Shown here one piece after another: positions 1 to 10,556 of a DNA stretch of 64,000 nucleotides. Each line of letters begins with the position of its first letter. The first letter of the stretch is position 1. Made by a program: the position numbers and the translations under genes. The notes beneath the pieces are model-generated. The model saw only the letters and a list, made by a program, of their open reading frames with translations. It was not told the DNA's origin and did not search any database. This stretch comes from Methanobrevibacter sp. TMH8 (lineage in GTDB: Archaea; Methanobacteriota; Methanobacteria; Methanobacteriales; Methanobacteriaceae): positions 1-64,000 of the forward strand of contig NZ_JAHLZE010000034.1 in NCBI RefSeq assembly GCF_020148105.1, in the 5' to 3' direction.

Positions 1-140
1 TCATTTTTTATAGTTTTTTATTTACTCTTTTATTAGTTTTTTATTCATTTTTTATAGTTTTTTATTTACTCTTTTATTAGTTTTTTATTCATTTTTTATA
101 GTTTTTTATTTACTCTTTTATTAGTTTTTTATTCATTTTT
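1..140. repeat. 44-bp AT-rich tandem repeat, three copies plus a partial one
   Basis: A 44-base unit beginning TCATTTTTTATAG starts at 1, 45 and 89 with essentially no differences between copies. A shortened fourth unit begins at 133. The array is cut by the window edge, so its full copy number is unknown. It is almost all T/A on this strand. The rest of the gap to 401 is AT-rich; it holds a short direct repeat (AAATTTAATAAGT at about 337 and 353) just before the ribosome binding site of the next gene. Confidence 0.9.
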
Positions 141-401
141 TTATTAGTTTTAATTAATTTTTTTCATTATTTCCTATATCTATCAATATTCTTATTGGAA
201 AATATTTTATAAAATTTTAAATATATAGAAAAATAATCATTAATATATTAATATAATATTTTATAAAATAGTTTAAAAAAAATAGTTAAAAAATAATTGT
301 TATTATATTTATTATTATTTTTATTATAAACTAATGAAATTTAATAAGTCATAAATTTAATAAGTTATAATATTCAATTTAATTTTATATGAGGTAAAAT
401 T

Positions 402-1364
402 ATGCTTAGTGTTAACTTAGAAGCTAAAAAAACTGTAGATGTAATGATTGAAAAAGCAGATGAACTTAATATAGCTGTTTCCAAATTAAATAATGGTGCA
501 ACTATTATTGATTGTGGTGTAGATGTAGCTGGAAGCTTAAAAGCTGGTGAAATGTACACTAAAGTTTGTCTTGGAGGTTTGGCTGAAGTAGGAATTTCAA
601 TTCCTGGAGATTTATCTGAAAAATTCGCACTTCCTTCTGTAAAAATTAAAACAGACTTCCCGGCTATTTCCACTCTCGGTGCGCAAAAAGCAGGATGGTC
701 TGTAAGTGTTGGTGATTTCTTTGCATTAGGTTCTGGCCCAGCTAGAGCTTTAGCTAAAAAACCAGCTGAAACTTATGAAGAAATCAACTATGAAGATGAT
801 GCAGATATAGCTATTCTTACTCTTGAATCTGACAACTTACCTGGTGACGATGTTGCAGAAGCTATAGCTAAAGATTGTGGGGTAGATGTTAAAAATGTAA
901 CTTTACTTGTTGCTCCTACATCTTCACTTGTTGGATCTATTCAAATCGCTGGAAGAGTTGTAGAAAATGGAACCTACAAAATGCTAGAAGCTCTTCATTT
1001 TGATGTAAATAAAGTCAAATATGCAGCAGGTATTGCTCCAATAGCTCCAATCGACCCAGATGGATTAAAAGCTATGGGTAAAACTAATGATGCAGTACTT
1101 TTCGGTGGAAGAACTTATTATTACATCGAATCTGAAGAAGGCGACGATATCAAAGCATTAGCTGAAAAATTACCTTCATCAGCTGCTGATGGTTATGGAA
1201 AGCCTTTCTTTGATGTTTTCAAAGAAGCTGAATTTGATTTTTATAAAATAGATAAAGGAATGTTTGCTCCTGCTGAAGTTGTTATTAATGATTTAAGAAC
1301 TGGTGAGCTCTTTAAAGCAGGCTATGTAAACGTAGATCTTTTAAAGAAATCTTTTGGTTTATAG
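402..1364 (+). CDS. mch: Methenyltetrahydromethanopterin cyclohydrolase
   Basis: Interconverts N5-formyl- and N5,N10-methenyl-tetrahydromethanopterin, the third step of CO2 reduction to methane, or of methyl-group oxidation when run in reverse; cytoplasmic. The 320-residue product has the usual family length and is recognisable throughout, from the N-terminal MLSVNLEAKKTVD to the central GWSVSVGDFFALGSGPARAL region and the C-terminal FFDVFKEAEFDFYKIDKGMF block. The start is set by GAGGT at 391-395 ahead of ATG 402. It stands alone, with about 260 bases of AT-rich DNA before the next gene. Confidence is high from family recognition. Confidence 0.97.
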   Translation: MLSVNLEAKKTVDVMIEKADELNIAVSKLNNGATIIDCGVDVAGSLKAGEMYTKVCLGGLAEVGISIPGDLSEKFALPSVKIKTDFPAISTLGAQKAGWSVSVGDFFALGSGPARALAKKPAETYEEINYEDDADIAILTLESDNLPGDDVAEAIAKDCGVDVKNVTLLVAPTSSLVGSIQIAGRVVENGTYKMLEALHFDVNKVKYAAGIAPIAPIDPDGLKAMGKTNDAVLFGGRTYYYIESEEGDDIKALAEKLPSSAADGYGKPFFDVFKEAEFDFYKIDKGMFAPAEVVINDLRTGELFKAGYVNVDLLKKSFGL

Positions 1365-1628
1365 ATTAATTTTTATTAATTTATAACTTTTTTATTCAAT
1401 ATTTTCATTTTTATTTTTCATTCTTTATTTTTATTTTTATCCTTTTTCATTTTTTTAAAACGATATTTATTTTCATTGAACAACTATTTTTATTATTTAC
1501 AAAAATATTATCCTCCTTATAAATTAATATAATCCAAAAGAATCCAAAATGAATCTAAAATGAGTTAAATATTAATATTTAATTAGACATATATAATATT
1601 AATTAATAACTTTTAAGGGGGTTATACA

Positions 1629-2198
1629 ATTTTTCATTGTGGTACTCAAACAATTGAAACTGATAGGTTAATTCTTAGAAAATTTCAATATGAAGATAAT
1701 AAGGATATGTTAGATTATTGGGTTAGTGATCCTAATGTTCAATTTTTATATTTTGAACCTATATATACTACTTATGAAGAAGTTAAAAAGCTTTTAGATG
1801 AATATATTTCTTCATATGATGATAATGATTATTATAGGTGGGCTATTATAGAAAAAGATTCAAATTTATGTATAGGTCAGATAGCTTTTTTCTTGATAGA
1901 TACTGATAATCATTTTGCTGAAATTGAATATTGTGTTGGTACTAAATTTCAAAAAAGAGGTTATATAACAGAAGCTACTAAATCAATATTAGATTTTGGT
2001 TTTAATAAAGTCGATTTACATAAAATTCAGATATGTCATGCAGAAAATAATTTATATTCTAAATCTATTATTAAAAAATGTAATTTGACATATGAAGGAA
2101 CTTTAAGAGATTATTTTTTTGTTGATGGAGAATATTTAGATAGATTATTTTATTCTATACTAAAAAAAGAGTATATATCATTTAGAAAAAATAAGTGA
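1629..2198 (+). CDS. GNAT-family N-acetyltransferase (RimJ/RimL type), probable ATT start
   Basis: A predicted acetyl-CoA-dependent N-acetyltransferase of the RimJ/RimL branch; the substrate (protein N-terminus, amino acid or antibiotic) cannot be told. The acetyl-CoA-binding motif is visible as KFQKRGYITEATKSILDFGF in the second half. The first ATG in frame (1707) would cut off the conserved first strand of the family. The frame stays open upstream and encodes HCGTQTIETDRLILRKF, a typical GNAT N-terminus. No ATG, GTG or TTG lies in frame there. A strong ribosome binding site, GGGGGTTAT at 1617-1625, sits 3 bases before ATT 1629, which I take as the start (189 residues). The alternative is a gene whose ATG has mutated. 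The stop lies 4 bases before the next gene, so the two are probably cotranscribed. Confidence 0.75.
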   Translation: MFHCGTQTIETDRLILRKFQYEDNKDMLDYWVSDPNVQFLYFEPIYTTYEEVKKLLDEYISSYDDNDYYRWAIIEKDSNLCIGQIAFFLIDTDNHFAEIEYCVGTKFQKRGYITEATKSILDFGFNKVDLHKIQICHAENNLYSKSIIKKCNLTYEGTLRDYFFVDGEYLDRLFYSILKKEYISFRKNK

Positions 2199-2202
2199 TA
2201 AT

Positions 2203-2613
2203 GTGGTTATTTTTAAAGACAAAATATATTTAGATACTTCTAAAAGAACTGATATTTTAGATATTACTTTAGAAGTAGAAAAAGCTATTAATGAAAGTAA
2301 AATAGTTAATGGGATTGTTAATATATATTCAAAGCATTCTACTTCAGCTATTGTAGTTAATGAAAATGAATCAGGATTATTAGATGATTTTGAAATTATT
2401 TTAAAAGATATTGTTTCTGAAGATAATAGCTATAAACATGATATTATTGACAATAATGCTGATTCTCATTTAAGGGCTTTGTTTTTAGGTCCAAGTGAAA
2501 CAATTCCTTTTTCAGATAAAAAATTAGCTTTCGGAACTTGGCAATCACTATTTTTTATAGAATTAGATGGTCCAAGAAAAAGAACTGTTGAAGTTACTGT
2601 TATTGGGGAATAA
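2203..2613 (+). CDS. YjbQ/UPF0047 family protein
   Basis: A 136-residue member of the YjbQ (UPF0047) family, some members of which are named secondary thiamine-phosphate synthase. The conserved core is clear: KHSTSAIVVNENESGLLDDF, then NADSHLRALFLGPSETIPF and the GTWQSLFFIELDGPRKRTV ending. The start is GTG 2203, just after the upstream stop, with AAGTGAT acting as the ribosome binding site; an ATG at 2201 is out of frame. It follows the acetyltransferase gene directly. Its physiological role in methanogens is not established; only the family assignment is firm. Confidence 0.9.
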   Translation: MVIFKDKIYLDTSKRTDILDITLEVEKAINESKIVNGIVNIYSKHSTSAIVVNENESGLLDDFEIILKDIVSEDNSYKHDIIDNNADSHLRALFLGPSETIPFSDKKLAFGTWQSLFFIELDGPRKRTVEVTVIGE

Positions 2614-2673
2614 TTTTTATTAATTTTGATAATATTCTTATGAATGCATCATTATAATGAATAAAATATCTTT

Positions 2674-4326
2674 TTATTCAAATTCTATTTCAAAAGCTAT
2701 TACCGGATATTCTAATTCAAAATTAGTAATAACTTCTGGAGAAACTTCACCAAAGAATCCTTTTACCTTTCCATTGGGGCTTGTTCCCTTAACATCAGCT
2801 ACTCTACCTTCAATAAAAGTAGGGTTTTCTGAAGATGAAATCTCCATATTATAACCTAAATTAGCTAATACACTAGCTACTGTGGATTTAATCTCAGTAA
2901 AATTAGCTGTTGAATGACAAATAGCACCAGCTAGTTTTTTTACACTGTTAACCTTAGTCTCTTTTTCTTCATCAAGGTATAAAGTGTCTCCAATTTCAAA
3001 TATCTTTTGTGGAAGATCTTCATGTTTATTATCTTCTAAAAATTCCATTAAACTGTTGATTAAACTTTTTCTAATCATTGTCCTATCTATTGTAATAGGT
3101 TTAGCTACTTGGACATGTTCGTCTTCTTTTTGTTTCATTTTTTCATAGTGACTTTCTTCACTGGTTAACATTAAACTCATGACTTCTTGGAAACCAAGTC
3201 CTACTAAAAGTTCTCTAATAATTTTTTCACTTTTAAACCAGTTATTTTCATAAGCTATTGTTGAAACATCAGGAAGTTTAGCTTCTATTTTATTTATGCA
3301 GTATTGAATAGCTACATTTTCAACTAAATCTACTTCATGAAGGATATCAATTCTATAAGATGGAACTTTTACCATAACTTCATTTTCATCAATTACTTCA
3401 GCATCCATTCTTGCTTTTAACATAAACTTAACAACATCATTAGCATCTAATCTGACTCCACCTATAAGTTCATTACAAACATCAACTCGAACTGTTCTTA
3501 CTTTTGGAGACAAATCGGGGGTTGTAATAGTTTTATCTTCATAAACAATATTTAAACTTTCTATTTTCCCCCCAACTTCTCCAAAGGAACTACAAATGAT
3601 ATTTAATGTTTGATTAACTCCACGATAATCGGTTCCAGTAACATCAACAAGAATATTTTTTGTATCTTCTGTAAGTTTAGTTAATTCACCATTAATAATT
3701 GGTGGCATAGATAGAATATTATCATCTTTATCAAGAATCAATGGATATTTATCAAATTCTGAAATAAGTTTTGCATATTTGGATCCTTTTTCATGTTCAT
3801 TTAATATTTCTTGAGGATTCAGCTCATTTGAATGTTCAAGAGGAACAAAACTATTTTCATCTGGAGAACTTGCAATATATTTGTAATCTCCATTAATAAC
3901 ATCGAGGTTATGAATACCAATAGCTACTTTTTTACGATCTCTTCCAATAACCCAGTGTAGGTTTTCTTGAAAGTCCATTATTTGTTTTAATTTATCACCA
4001 GTAAAATCAACATCTTTAATTAATGCGAAAGCTATATATGGGCGAATATTTTCGATTTCTTTATCTACAAAGACACTTTCTCCAGATTCTTCAACTTCAT
4101 ATTCTGGAAGTCCAGTTTCTTGTGAAATAAATCCTTTTAAGCTACGAGAAACTCCTTCAACAGACAGTTGATCTGGACGATTAGGGAAAAATTCTACTTT
4201 AATTGTTTCATCATCAAAATCTTCTATATCGCTTCCAAGCATAGGTAAAATATCAATGAGCTTATCATCTTCCATATCTATTCCAAGTTCTTTCAAATCT
4301 TGATATTTAAATGTAATTACTGGCAT
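2674..4326 (-). CDS. pheT: Phenylalanyl-tRNA synthetase beta subunit
   Basis: The beta subunit of the heterotetrameric PheRS that charges tRNA-Phe. The 550-residue length fits the compact archaeal/eukaryotic type, which lacks the bacterial N-terminal tRNA-binding and C-terminal anticodon-binding extensions. Recognisable parts are the N-terminal B1-like region ([19 protein letters not shown]), the B5 region around [20 protein letters not shown], and the catalytic-like module with [16 protein letters not shown] and [19 protein letters not shown] about 7 bases upstream supports ATG 4326. The partner gene pheS is about 37 kb away at 41509, so the subunits are not in one operon here. Confidence 0.96.
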   Translation of the reverse strand: MPVITFKYQDLKELGIDMEDDKLIDILPMLGSDIEDFDDETIKVEFFPNRPDQLSVEGVSRSLKGFISQETGLPEYEVEESGESVFVDKEIENIRPYIAFALIKDVDFTGDKLKQIMDFQENLHWVIGRDRKKVAIGIHNLDVINGDYKYIASSPDENSFVPLEHSNELNPQEILNEHEKGSKYAKLISEFDKYPLILDKDDNILSMPPIINGELTKLTEDTKNILVDVTGTDYRGVNQTLNIICSSFGEVGGKIESLNIVYEDKTITTPDLSPKVRTVRVDVCNELIGGVRLDANDVVKFMLKARMDAEVIDENEVMVKVPSYRIDILHEVDLVENVAIQYCINKIEAKLPDVSTIAYENNWFKSEKIIRELLVGLGFQEVMSLMLTSEESHYEKMKQKEDEHVQVAKPITIDRTMIRKSLINSLMEFLEDNKHEDLPQKIFEIGDTLYLDEEKETKVNSVKKLAGAICHSTANFTEIKSTVASVLANLGYNMEISSSENPTFIEGRVADVKGTSPNGKVKGFFGEVSPEVITNFELEYPVIAFEIEFE

Positions 4327-4464
4327 TAATTATTCTCCTGAAATTTATAAGCAATTTATTAACTTAATTTAATTAAATTAATTTATAATCTATTTAATTA
4401 ACTTTAATTTATAATTATTTAATTTATAATCTATTCATTAAATTATATTTAATATTGGATTGAT

Positions 4465-4821
4465 TTAAAATCCAAAAATCATTATAAAGAAAATGGACTC
4501 AAAAACAAAATGCAAAGCTCTATGTTCTAGATGGCTCATATGTTTTATAGTAAGAGAATGAATTACATCTATAACAAAATGAACTAAACCTGCTAAAATC
4601 CCTATTTCTATGGAAAAAAACACTATAGATAGTATCACAAAATGGAATAATGCCTCTAAACTTTCATGAACAAGCCATGCTTGTAAGTTGGAATAAACCA
4701 TTTCTTGAACTAATCCTCCAAATATTGTGTAAAAATCACGAAGGAAATTCCACATAAGCAAACTATGTATTTCGTCGCTTATAGCAAGCATAATAGCTAT
4801 ATAGAACCACAACAATTCCAT
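4465..4821 (-). CDS. Small His-rich membrane protein of unknown function
   Basis: A 118-residue, strongly hydrophobic protein with three or four predicted membrane helices (roughly 2-18, 28-45, 55-80 and 98-118). Histidines are unusually frequent within or beside the helices: DEIHSLL, LVHESLEALFHF, LVHFVIDVIHSL, and KHMSHLEHRALHF. GGTGA lies just before ATG 4821. I do not recognise the family. It lies downstream of pheT on the same strand but 140 bases away. The intramembrane histidines could bind a metal or haem, but nothing else in the sequence supports that. Confidence 0.6.
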   Translation of the reverse strand: MELLWFYIAIMLAISDEIHSLLMWNFLRDFYTIFGGLVQEMVYSNLQAWLVHESLEALFHFVILSIVFFSIEIGILAGLVHFVIDVIHSLTIKHMSHLEHRALHFVFESIFFIMIFGF

Positions 4822-5501
4822 TATTTCACCATCATTAGTATATTAATCATTAGTAATTATATATATTTTATATATATTTTTTTGTTTGATTATTATTTTA
4901 TATTCATTTGATTATTATTTTTTATTTTTTAATAATTTTTATTATTTTTTATTATCAAATATCTTTATAATTAGTTATAAATAGAAATATATAGATAAAT
5001 ATCTATATCATTCATAATAATTTTATTATATTAATTATTGAATAAATAGTTATCTATAATATTAATTTTTTTAAATAAAATATTTATGAATAATAAAATA
5101 AATTATGAATAAATGTAATAAAAAGTAAATAATATCAGAATTGGAATTAAATAGAAATTAAACTTAGATTAAAATTATTTATAAAAAAAATTAGAATATA
5201 CTTGAAAAATATTTTTTTATTTGTGTTATTTTTATTTAAAATATATAAACTATTTGATACATACAATTTATAATATAATATTTTGTATTAGAAAAATTAA
5301 ATAGAAAGCTTAATGTTCATTTATTTAAATTTTGTTTAAGTTTTATTTAAAAATAATTTATTAAAAAAATTATTAAAGAAAAATAATCATTAAAATATTA
5401 TATATAGTATTATTTAAAATATCATTTAAATATTATTAAAATACTTATTAAAATCCTCATTGAAATATTATTTAAGATATTATTAATAATGGAGAAAATT
5501 C
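4822..5501. other. Gene-free AT-rich divergent region
   Basis: This 680-base region lies between the start of the His-rich membrane protein (-) and valS (+). No open frame with a ribosome binding site and no GC-rich RNA-like segment was seen. The last 110 bases consist of degenerate repeats of ATTATTTAAAATAT. A TATA-like ATTATATATAGT lies near 5396-5407, about 100 bases ahead of valS. Confidence 0.6.
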
Positions 5502-8231
5502 ATGAAAGCAGATAACATTCCTAAAGATTATGAATACAAAAAAGAAAAGGATTGGCAGAAAAAGTGGTCTGATAATCAAATTTACAAATTCATAGGTGAT
5601 GGAACTAAACCAAGATATATAATAGATACTCCACCTCCTTATCCAACAGGTTCTATTCATATGGGGCATGTTTTAAATTGGGTTTATATTGATATAATAG
5701 CTAGATTTAAACGTCTTAATGGATATGATGTTTTATTCCCTCAAGGATGGGATTGTCATGGTCTTCCAACAGAAGTAAAAGTTGAAGAAACTCATAATAT
5801 TAAGAAAAATGATGTTTCAAGAGCAGAATTTCGTAAAATGTGTGTAGATCTTACTAAAGAAAACATTTCTCTAATGAAAAATCAAATGCAGGCTCTTGGA
5901 TATTCTCAAGATTGGTCAAGAGAATATATTACTATGACTCCTGAATATATGAGGAAAACACAGCTTTCTTTCCTTAAAATGTATGAGGAAGGTCTTATTT
6001 ATCAAGGAATTCATCCTGTAAACTGGTGTCCTAGGTGTGAAACAGCTATAGCTTTTGCAGAAGTTGAGTATAATAGTAATGAAACTTTCCTGAATTATGT
6101 TAATTTCCCATTAGCTAATGAAACTGAAGATAATAGTAATAATAATAGTAATGATGAAGATAATGGAATTTTAATAGCTACAACTAGGCCTGAACTTATG
6201 TCTGCGTGTGTAGCTGTTGTAGTTAGTCCTGAAGATCCAAGATATAGTGATATTTTAGGTTCTGAAGTTGAAGTTCCTCTTTCTGGACAAAAAGTTAAAG
6301 TTATAGCTGATGAAGAAGTTGATCCTGAATTTGGTACTGGTGCAGTTATGGTTTGTACCTTTGGGGATAAAACTGATGTATCTTGGGTAAACAAGCATAA
6401 TTTAGATATTATTGAAGCTATTGATGAGAAAGGAATAATGACTAAAGCTGCTGGTAAATATGAAGGAATCCCTCTCAAAGAATGTAAAATAGCTACTATC
6501 GAAGATTTAAAATCAGAAGGATGTATAGTTAAACAAGAAAAAGTTGATCAAAATGTTGGACAATGTTGGAGATGTAAAACACCTATTGAAATTCTTGTTA
6601 AGAAACAATGGTTTGTAGCTGTTAGTAAACTTATAGATGATGTTAAATCTGCAGTTAATTCTATGAATTGGGTTCCAGAACATATGAAAAGTAGACTTTT
6701 AAATTGGGCAGATTCTATGGAATGGGATTGGTGTATTTCAAGACAAAGAATATTTGCAACTCCGATTCCTGTTTGGTTCTGTGATGATTGTGGTAAAATT
6801 CATCTTCCATCTCCAGAAGAGTTACCAATTGATCCAACTCAAACTAATCCATCTATTGAAGCATGTGAATGTGGTTGTACTAGTTTTAGAGGAGAAGATG
6901 ATGTATTAGATACTTGGATGGATAGTTCAATTTCACCACTTAATATAGCAGGATGGCCTGAACCATCTTTCCATGATAATTTCCCAGCTAATTTACGTCC
7001 ACAGGGGCATGATATTATTCGTACATGGGCATTTTATACTACTATTAGAACCTTGGCTCTTGAAGGAAAAAAACCATTTGATGAGATAGTTATTAATGGT
7101 ATGGTATTTGGTGAAGATGGTTATAAGATGAGTAAATCTAGGGGCAATGTTATTGGTCCTGAAGAAGTTATAGATGAATATGGTGCAGATGCTCTTAGAA
7201 CTTGGGCAGCTAACAGTGTTCCGGGGTCTGATGTTCCATTTGATTGGAAAGATATTAAATATGGTTATAAATTCATTAGAAAATTCTGGAATGCATTTAG
7301 GTTTATTAGTATGCATATTTTAGCTGATGGAATACCTACAAATAAAGAAGATGAGAAGAAAATAAAAGAAAATCTCATGCCTCTAGATAAATGGATACTT
7401 TCAAAATTAAATAGTCTTAATAAACTTGTTACTGAAAGTTATGAGACTTATAACTTTGCAACAGCTATTAACTCCATTGAAAAATTTGTTTGGCATGATT
7501 TTTGTGATGAATATATCGAAGCTGTCAAATATAGGCTTTACAATGAGGATATTTGTGAAAAATCAAGAATGGCTGCTAAATATACCTTAAAAACAGTCGT
7601 TGAAACATCTTTGAAACTTCTTGCTCCTATAACTCCTCACTTTGCTGATGAAGTATATCAATACTTTGAAAATGATAATGGAAATTCTATGGATAATAGT
7701 ATAAATACAAGTAATTGGCCTGAAATTAATAATGATTTAATTAATGAAAACTCTGAAGAAACCGGTCAATTAGTTATTGGAGTTATTGGTGAAATAAGAC
7801 GATTTAAATCTTCTTCTAAAATTCCGTTAAATGTTCCTTTAGCAGAAGTTAATATTTATACAAATGATAAATTAAAATCTACTTTTGAAGAGTATATTGA
7901 TGATATTAAAGGTACTTTGAAAATAAATGAGCTTAAATTAAGTGAAGGAAAACCAGATGTTCATGAAAAAGTAGTTGAAATTACTCCAGCAATGGATAAA
8001 ATTGGGCCTGAATTTAAAGGAGAAGCTCCAAAAATTATACAATATATAAGTTCAACTGATCCTGATGAAATAGCTAAATTATTTGAGAAAGATGGTGAAA
8101 TAGCTATTGATGATAATATTATCACTGAAAAACATGTTAATATGAAAAAAGAAGTTCTCGGAAAAAGTGGTAAAAAAGTTGATGTTGTTCAAGGGGAAAA
8201 TTTAGATATTATATTTGAAATAGTTAGATAA
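5502..8231 (+). CDS. valS: Valyl-tRNA synthetase
   Basis: Class I aminoacyl-tRNA synthetase that charges tRNA-Val; 909 residues, the usual archaeal length. The HIGH signature appears as [17 protein letters not shown] (about 45-61) and KMSKS as [10 protein letters not shown] (about 543-552). Zinc-knuckle cysteines are visible in [16 protein letters not shown] and CDDCGKI...CECGC, and the editing-domain threonine-rich motif is [12 protein letters not shown] lies a few bases before ATG 5502. An Asn/Asp/Glu/Ser-rich stretch at residues 206-221, encoded by AAT-type repeats just before the editing motif, looks like a slippage insertion in a surface loop. Confidence 0.97.
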   Translation: MKADNIPKDYEYKKEKDWQKKWSDNQIYKFIGDGTKPRYIIDTPPPYPTGSIHMGHVLNWVYIDIIARFKRLNGYDVLFPQGWDCHGLPTEVKVEETHNIKKNDVSRAEFRKMCVDLTKENISLMKNQMQALGYSQDWSREYITMTPEYMRKTQLSFLKMYEEGLIYQGIHPVNWCPRCETAIAFAEVEYNSNETFLNYVNFPLANETEDNSNNNSNDEDNGILIATTRPELMSACVAVVVSPEDPRYSDILGSEVEVPLSGQKVKVIADEEVDPEFGTGAVMVCTFGDKTDVSWVNKHNLDIIEAIDEKGIMTKAAGKYEGIPLKECKIATIEDLKSEGCIVKQEKVDQNVGQCWRCKTPIEILVKKQWFVAVSKLIDDVKSAVNSMNWVPEHMKSRLLNWADSMEWDWCISRQRIFATPIPVWFCDDCGKIHLPSPEELPIDPTQTNPSIEACECGCTSFRGEDDVLDTWMDSSISPLNIAGWPEPSFHDNFPANLRPQGHDIIRTWAFYTTIRTLALEGKKPFDEIVINGMVFGEDGYKMSKSRGNVIGPEEVIDEYGADALRTWAANSVPGSDVPFDWKDIKYGYKFIRKFWNAFRFISMHILADGIPTNKEDEKKIKENLMPLDKWILSKLNSLNKLVTESYETYNFATAINSIEKFVWHDFCDEYIEAVKYRLYNEDICEKSRMAAKYTLKTVVETSLKLLAPITPHFADEVYQYFENDNGNSMDNSINTSNWPEINNDLINENSEETGQLVIGVIGEIRRFKSSSKIPLNVPLAEVNIYTNDKLKSTFEEYIDDIKGTLKINELKLSEGKPDVHEKVVEITPAMDKIGPEFKGEAPKIIQYISSTDPDEIAKLFEKDGEIAIDDNIITEKHVNMKKEVLGKSGKKVDVVQGENLDIIFEIVR

Positions 8232-8344
8232 AAATGGTCAGATAACTATTGAAGTTATATAAACTATTGATTTAAATTATTATAAATAAAATATAAAATA
8301 AAATATCAATTAAATAAATATTAAAATTAATTAGGGACTTAAAA

Positions 8345-9730
8345 ATGATTTTAAAGGTAAATAAAGTTTCAGATGTTGGAGGAATTGTCAAGGCACCTCC
8401 TTCTAAAAGTTATACTCATAGAGCTGTTATTATAGCTTCTCTTGCTAATGGTGTTTCTAAATTGTATGATCCTCTTGCTTCTGAAGATACTCTTGCCTCA
8501 GTTAATGTTTGTAGGACTTTTGGTGCTAATATTGACACATCTAATTTTAATTCTCTTGGGAATAATCCTAATATAAAAAGTTTTTGGAAAATAAATGGGG
8601 TAAATGGAGTACAAGAGATTGAAAACTCTTCTCAAGGTCCTATTGATTTGAAAAATTCTGGAACTACTCTTAGGATAATGACTTCAGTTGCAGGTTTATC
8701 TAAAAATGGATCTGTGTTCACTGGAGATGATTCTCTTAAAACACGTCCTATGGATATGTTACTGGAAGCTTTAAAACCTTTAGGAGTTAATGCAAAGTCT
8801 ATTCTTGGCAATGGAAAACCTCCTATTGAAATAGAACCTGGCTTTGTTGGGGGAAAAACTTCAATTGATGGAAGTGTAAGTTCTCAATTTATCTCATCTC
8901 TTTTAATAGCTGGAGCTATCTCTGAAAAAGGTATTGATTTAAATGTTAAAGGAGATTTCATTTCAAAATCATATGTAGCTATGACTCTTGATGTTATGGA
9001 AAAATTTGGTATTGAAATAGAAACAGATTTATATACTAAGCATGATGATTGTGATATGATTGATAAAAAATGTTCTTCAACTTTTTTCTCAATTAAACCA
9101 CAGAAATACATAGGTATTGATTATACAATTGAAGGGGATTATTCATCTGCCTCATATTTACTAGGGGCAATAGCTATTTTAGGTGGAAAAATAACTGTTA
9201 AAAATCTATTTAATGATTCTAAACAGGGAGATAAGTTAATTCTTACTATTCTAGAAAAAATGGGAATGAAAATAGAAATTGATTCAGCTTCTGTTACATT
9301 ATCTTCTGATGGAAATTTAAATGGATTTGAGGTTGATTTACATAATGCTCCTGACCTTTTACCTACAGTTTCTACTTTAGGAGCTTTAGCTAATGGTAAA
9401 ACAAAAATTTTTGGAGTCAGGCATGCTAGATTTAAGGAAACTGATCGAATAGCTAAATGTGCTGAAGAATTATCTAAATTAGGCTGTGAAATTAAGGAAA
9501 ATGAGGATGGAATGGAAATCCTCAGTGGGATTAATCTAGAAAATTCATCTTCTAATAGAGTTACATCTCACAATGATCATAGATTAGCTATGGCTTTTAG
9601 CTTAATCGGTTTAAAACATGATATTCTTATTGAAAATGGAAATGTTTTCAATGTTTCTTTCCCTAACTTTATTGAAACCATGGCTGAAATTGGTATAGAA
9701 TTAGGATTATTTGATGAATGCCGTGTTTAA
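8345..9730 (+). CDS. aroA: 3-phosphoshikimate 1-carboxyvinyltransferase (EPSP synthase)
   Basis: Transfers the enolpyruvyl group of PEP to shikimate-3-phosphate in aromatic amino acid synthesis. Family landmarks are visible: the N-terminal PPSKSYTHRAVIIASLANG, the KTRPMDMLLEALKPLG segment, SSQFISSLLIAGA, and the C-terminal RFKETDRIAKCAEEL and HNDHRLAMAFSL. Length is 461 residues against about 430 in typical members, because of small insertions (for example residues 60-90). AGGGA precedes ATG 8345. It follows valS by 113 bases on the same strand. aroC of the same pathway is at 34922. Confidence 0.97.
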   Translation: MILKVNKVSDVGGIVKAPPSKSYTHRAVIIASLANGVSKLYDPLASEDTLASVNVCRTFGANIDTSNFNSLGNNPNIKSFWKINGVNGVQEIENSSQGPIDLKNSGTTLRIMTSVAGLSKNGSVFTGDDSLKTRPMDMLLEALKPLGVNAKSILGNGKPPIEIEPGFVGGKTSIDGSVSSQFISSLLIAGAISEKGIDLNVKGDFISKSYVAMTLDVMEKFGIEIETDLYTKHDDCDMIDKKCSSTFFSIKPQKYIGIDYTIEGDYSSASYLLGAIAILGGKITVKNLFNDSKQGDKLILTILEKMGMKIEIDSASVTLSSDGNLNGFEVDLHNAPDLLPTVSTLGALANGKTKIFGVRHARFKETDRIAKCAEELSKLGCEIKENEDGMEILSGINLENSSSNRVTSHNDHRLAMAFSLIGLKHDILIENGNVFNVSFPNFIETMAEIGIELGLFDECRV

Positions 9731-9769
9731 GATATTAATAAATAATTAACCTTAGAATAGGTGATTTAC

Positions 9770-10510
9770 ATTTCTAAATCAAATTCTAAAAACAAAAACA
9801 AAAATAAAAACAAAAATAAAAACAAAAATAAAAGCAAAAATAAAAGCAAGAATAAGAGTAAAAACAAAATTAAAAGTTTTGATATCTCTGAAAGGATAGA
9901 AAAAATAATGAGAGAGTTAAATAATCTTTATACTCTTCGTGTTTTTGAAGATAGGGATCCTTATAGAGTACTTATTAGAACAATTTTATCTCAAAGAACA
10001 AAAGATGCTAATACTGATAAAGCTACTAGTCAGTTATTTGCTAAATATAAAGATATTCATGAAATAGCTGATGCTCCAATTGAAGATATTGAAAAACTTG
10101 TTAAAAGTGCAGGTTTTTTTAGAGTTAAATCTAGCAGGATTAAAGAAGTTTCTTTACTTTTACTTGATCATTATGGAGGAGTTGTACCTGATAATTTAAA
10201 AGAACTTCTTGAATTACCTGGTGTTGGTCAAAAAACAGCTAATTGTGTTCTTGTTTTTGCATTTCAAAAGCCAGCTATCCCTGTAGATACTCATGTTCAT
10301 AGGATTCCAAATAGATGGGGAATTGTTCATACAAAAACTCCAGAAAAAACCGAAATAGAATTGATGAAAATAGTTCCAAAACATCTTTGGATTGAAATGA
10401 ATGACTTAATTGTTCAGTTTGGCCAGACTATTTGCAGACCACTTCATCCACTTTGTGATCAATGCCCTCTTACTGATTTATGTGATTATTATAAGGAAAA
10501 TATTCTATAA
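9770..10510 (+). CDS. nth: Endonuclease III with a Lys/Asn-rich N-terminal tail
   Basis: A base-excision repair glycosylase/AP lyase for oxidised pyrimidines. The helix-hairpin-helix [13 protein letters not shown] carries the catalytic Lys, and the catalytic Asp follows in PVDTHVHRI. The [4Fe-4S] ligands have the canonical C-x6-C-x2-C-x5-C spacing in [17 protein letters not shown]. The catalytic domain starts near ISERIEKIM; before it lies a tail of Lys-Asn and Lys-Ser repeats of about 30 residues, probably a nonspecific nucleic-acid-binding extension. Start: GTG 9761 is part of the ribosome binding site GGTGAT (9760-9765). The codon at the spacing used by the rubrerythrin gene (4 bases) is ATT 9770, preferred here (246 residues). 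Confidence 0.93.
   Translation: MSKSNSKNKNKNKNKNKNKNKSKNKSKNKSKNKIKSFDISERIEKIMRELNNLYTLRVFEDRDPYRVLIRTILSQRTKDANTDKATSQLFAKYKDIHEIADAPIEDIEKLVKSAGFFRVKSSRIKEVSLLLLDHYGGVVPDNLKELLELPGVGQKTANCVLVFAFQKPAIPVDTHVHRIPNRWGIVHTKTPEKTEIELMKIVPKHLWIEMNDLIVQFGQTICRPLHPLCDQCPLTDLCDYYKENIL
9788..9878 (+). repeat. In-frame AAAAAY hexamer repeat inside nth
   Basis: About fifteen units of the hexamer AAAAAC/AAAAAT, decaying to AAAAGC and AAGAAT towards the 3' end, encode the Lys-Asn/Lys-Ser tail of endonuclease III. The purity at the 5' end and decay at the 3' end suggest replication slippage. The unit is 6 bases, so gain or loss of units keeps the frame. Confidence 0.9.
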
Positions 10511-10556
10511 TTACTATATATTCTGTACTGATTATAATTTTTTGTTTTAATTATTT

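Noticed and set aside
1-140. Regular 44-base array as a CRISPR
   Set aside because: Units are directly adjacent with no unique spacers and are pure A/T low complexity; no cas genes are in the window.
8242-8258. ATAACT-N5-AGTTAT hairpin after valS as a terminator
   Set aside because: Only 6 A/T-rich pairs and no following T-run; expected by chance in this DNA.
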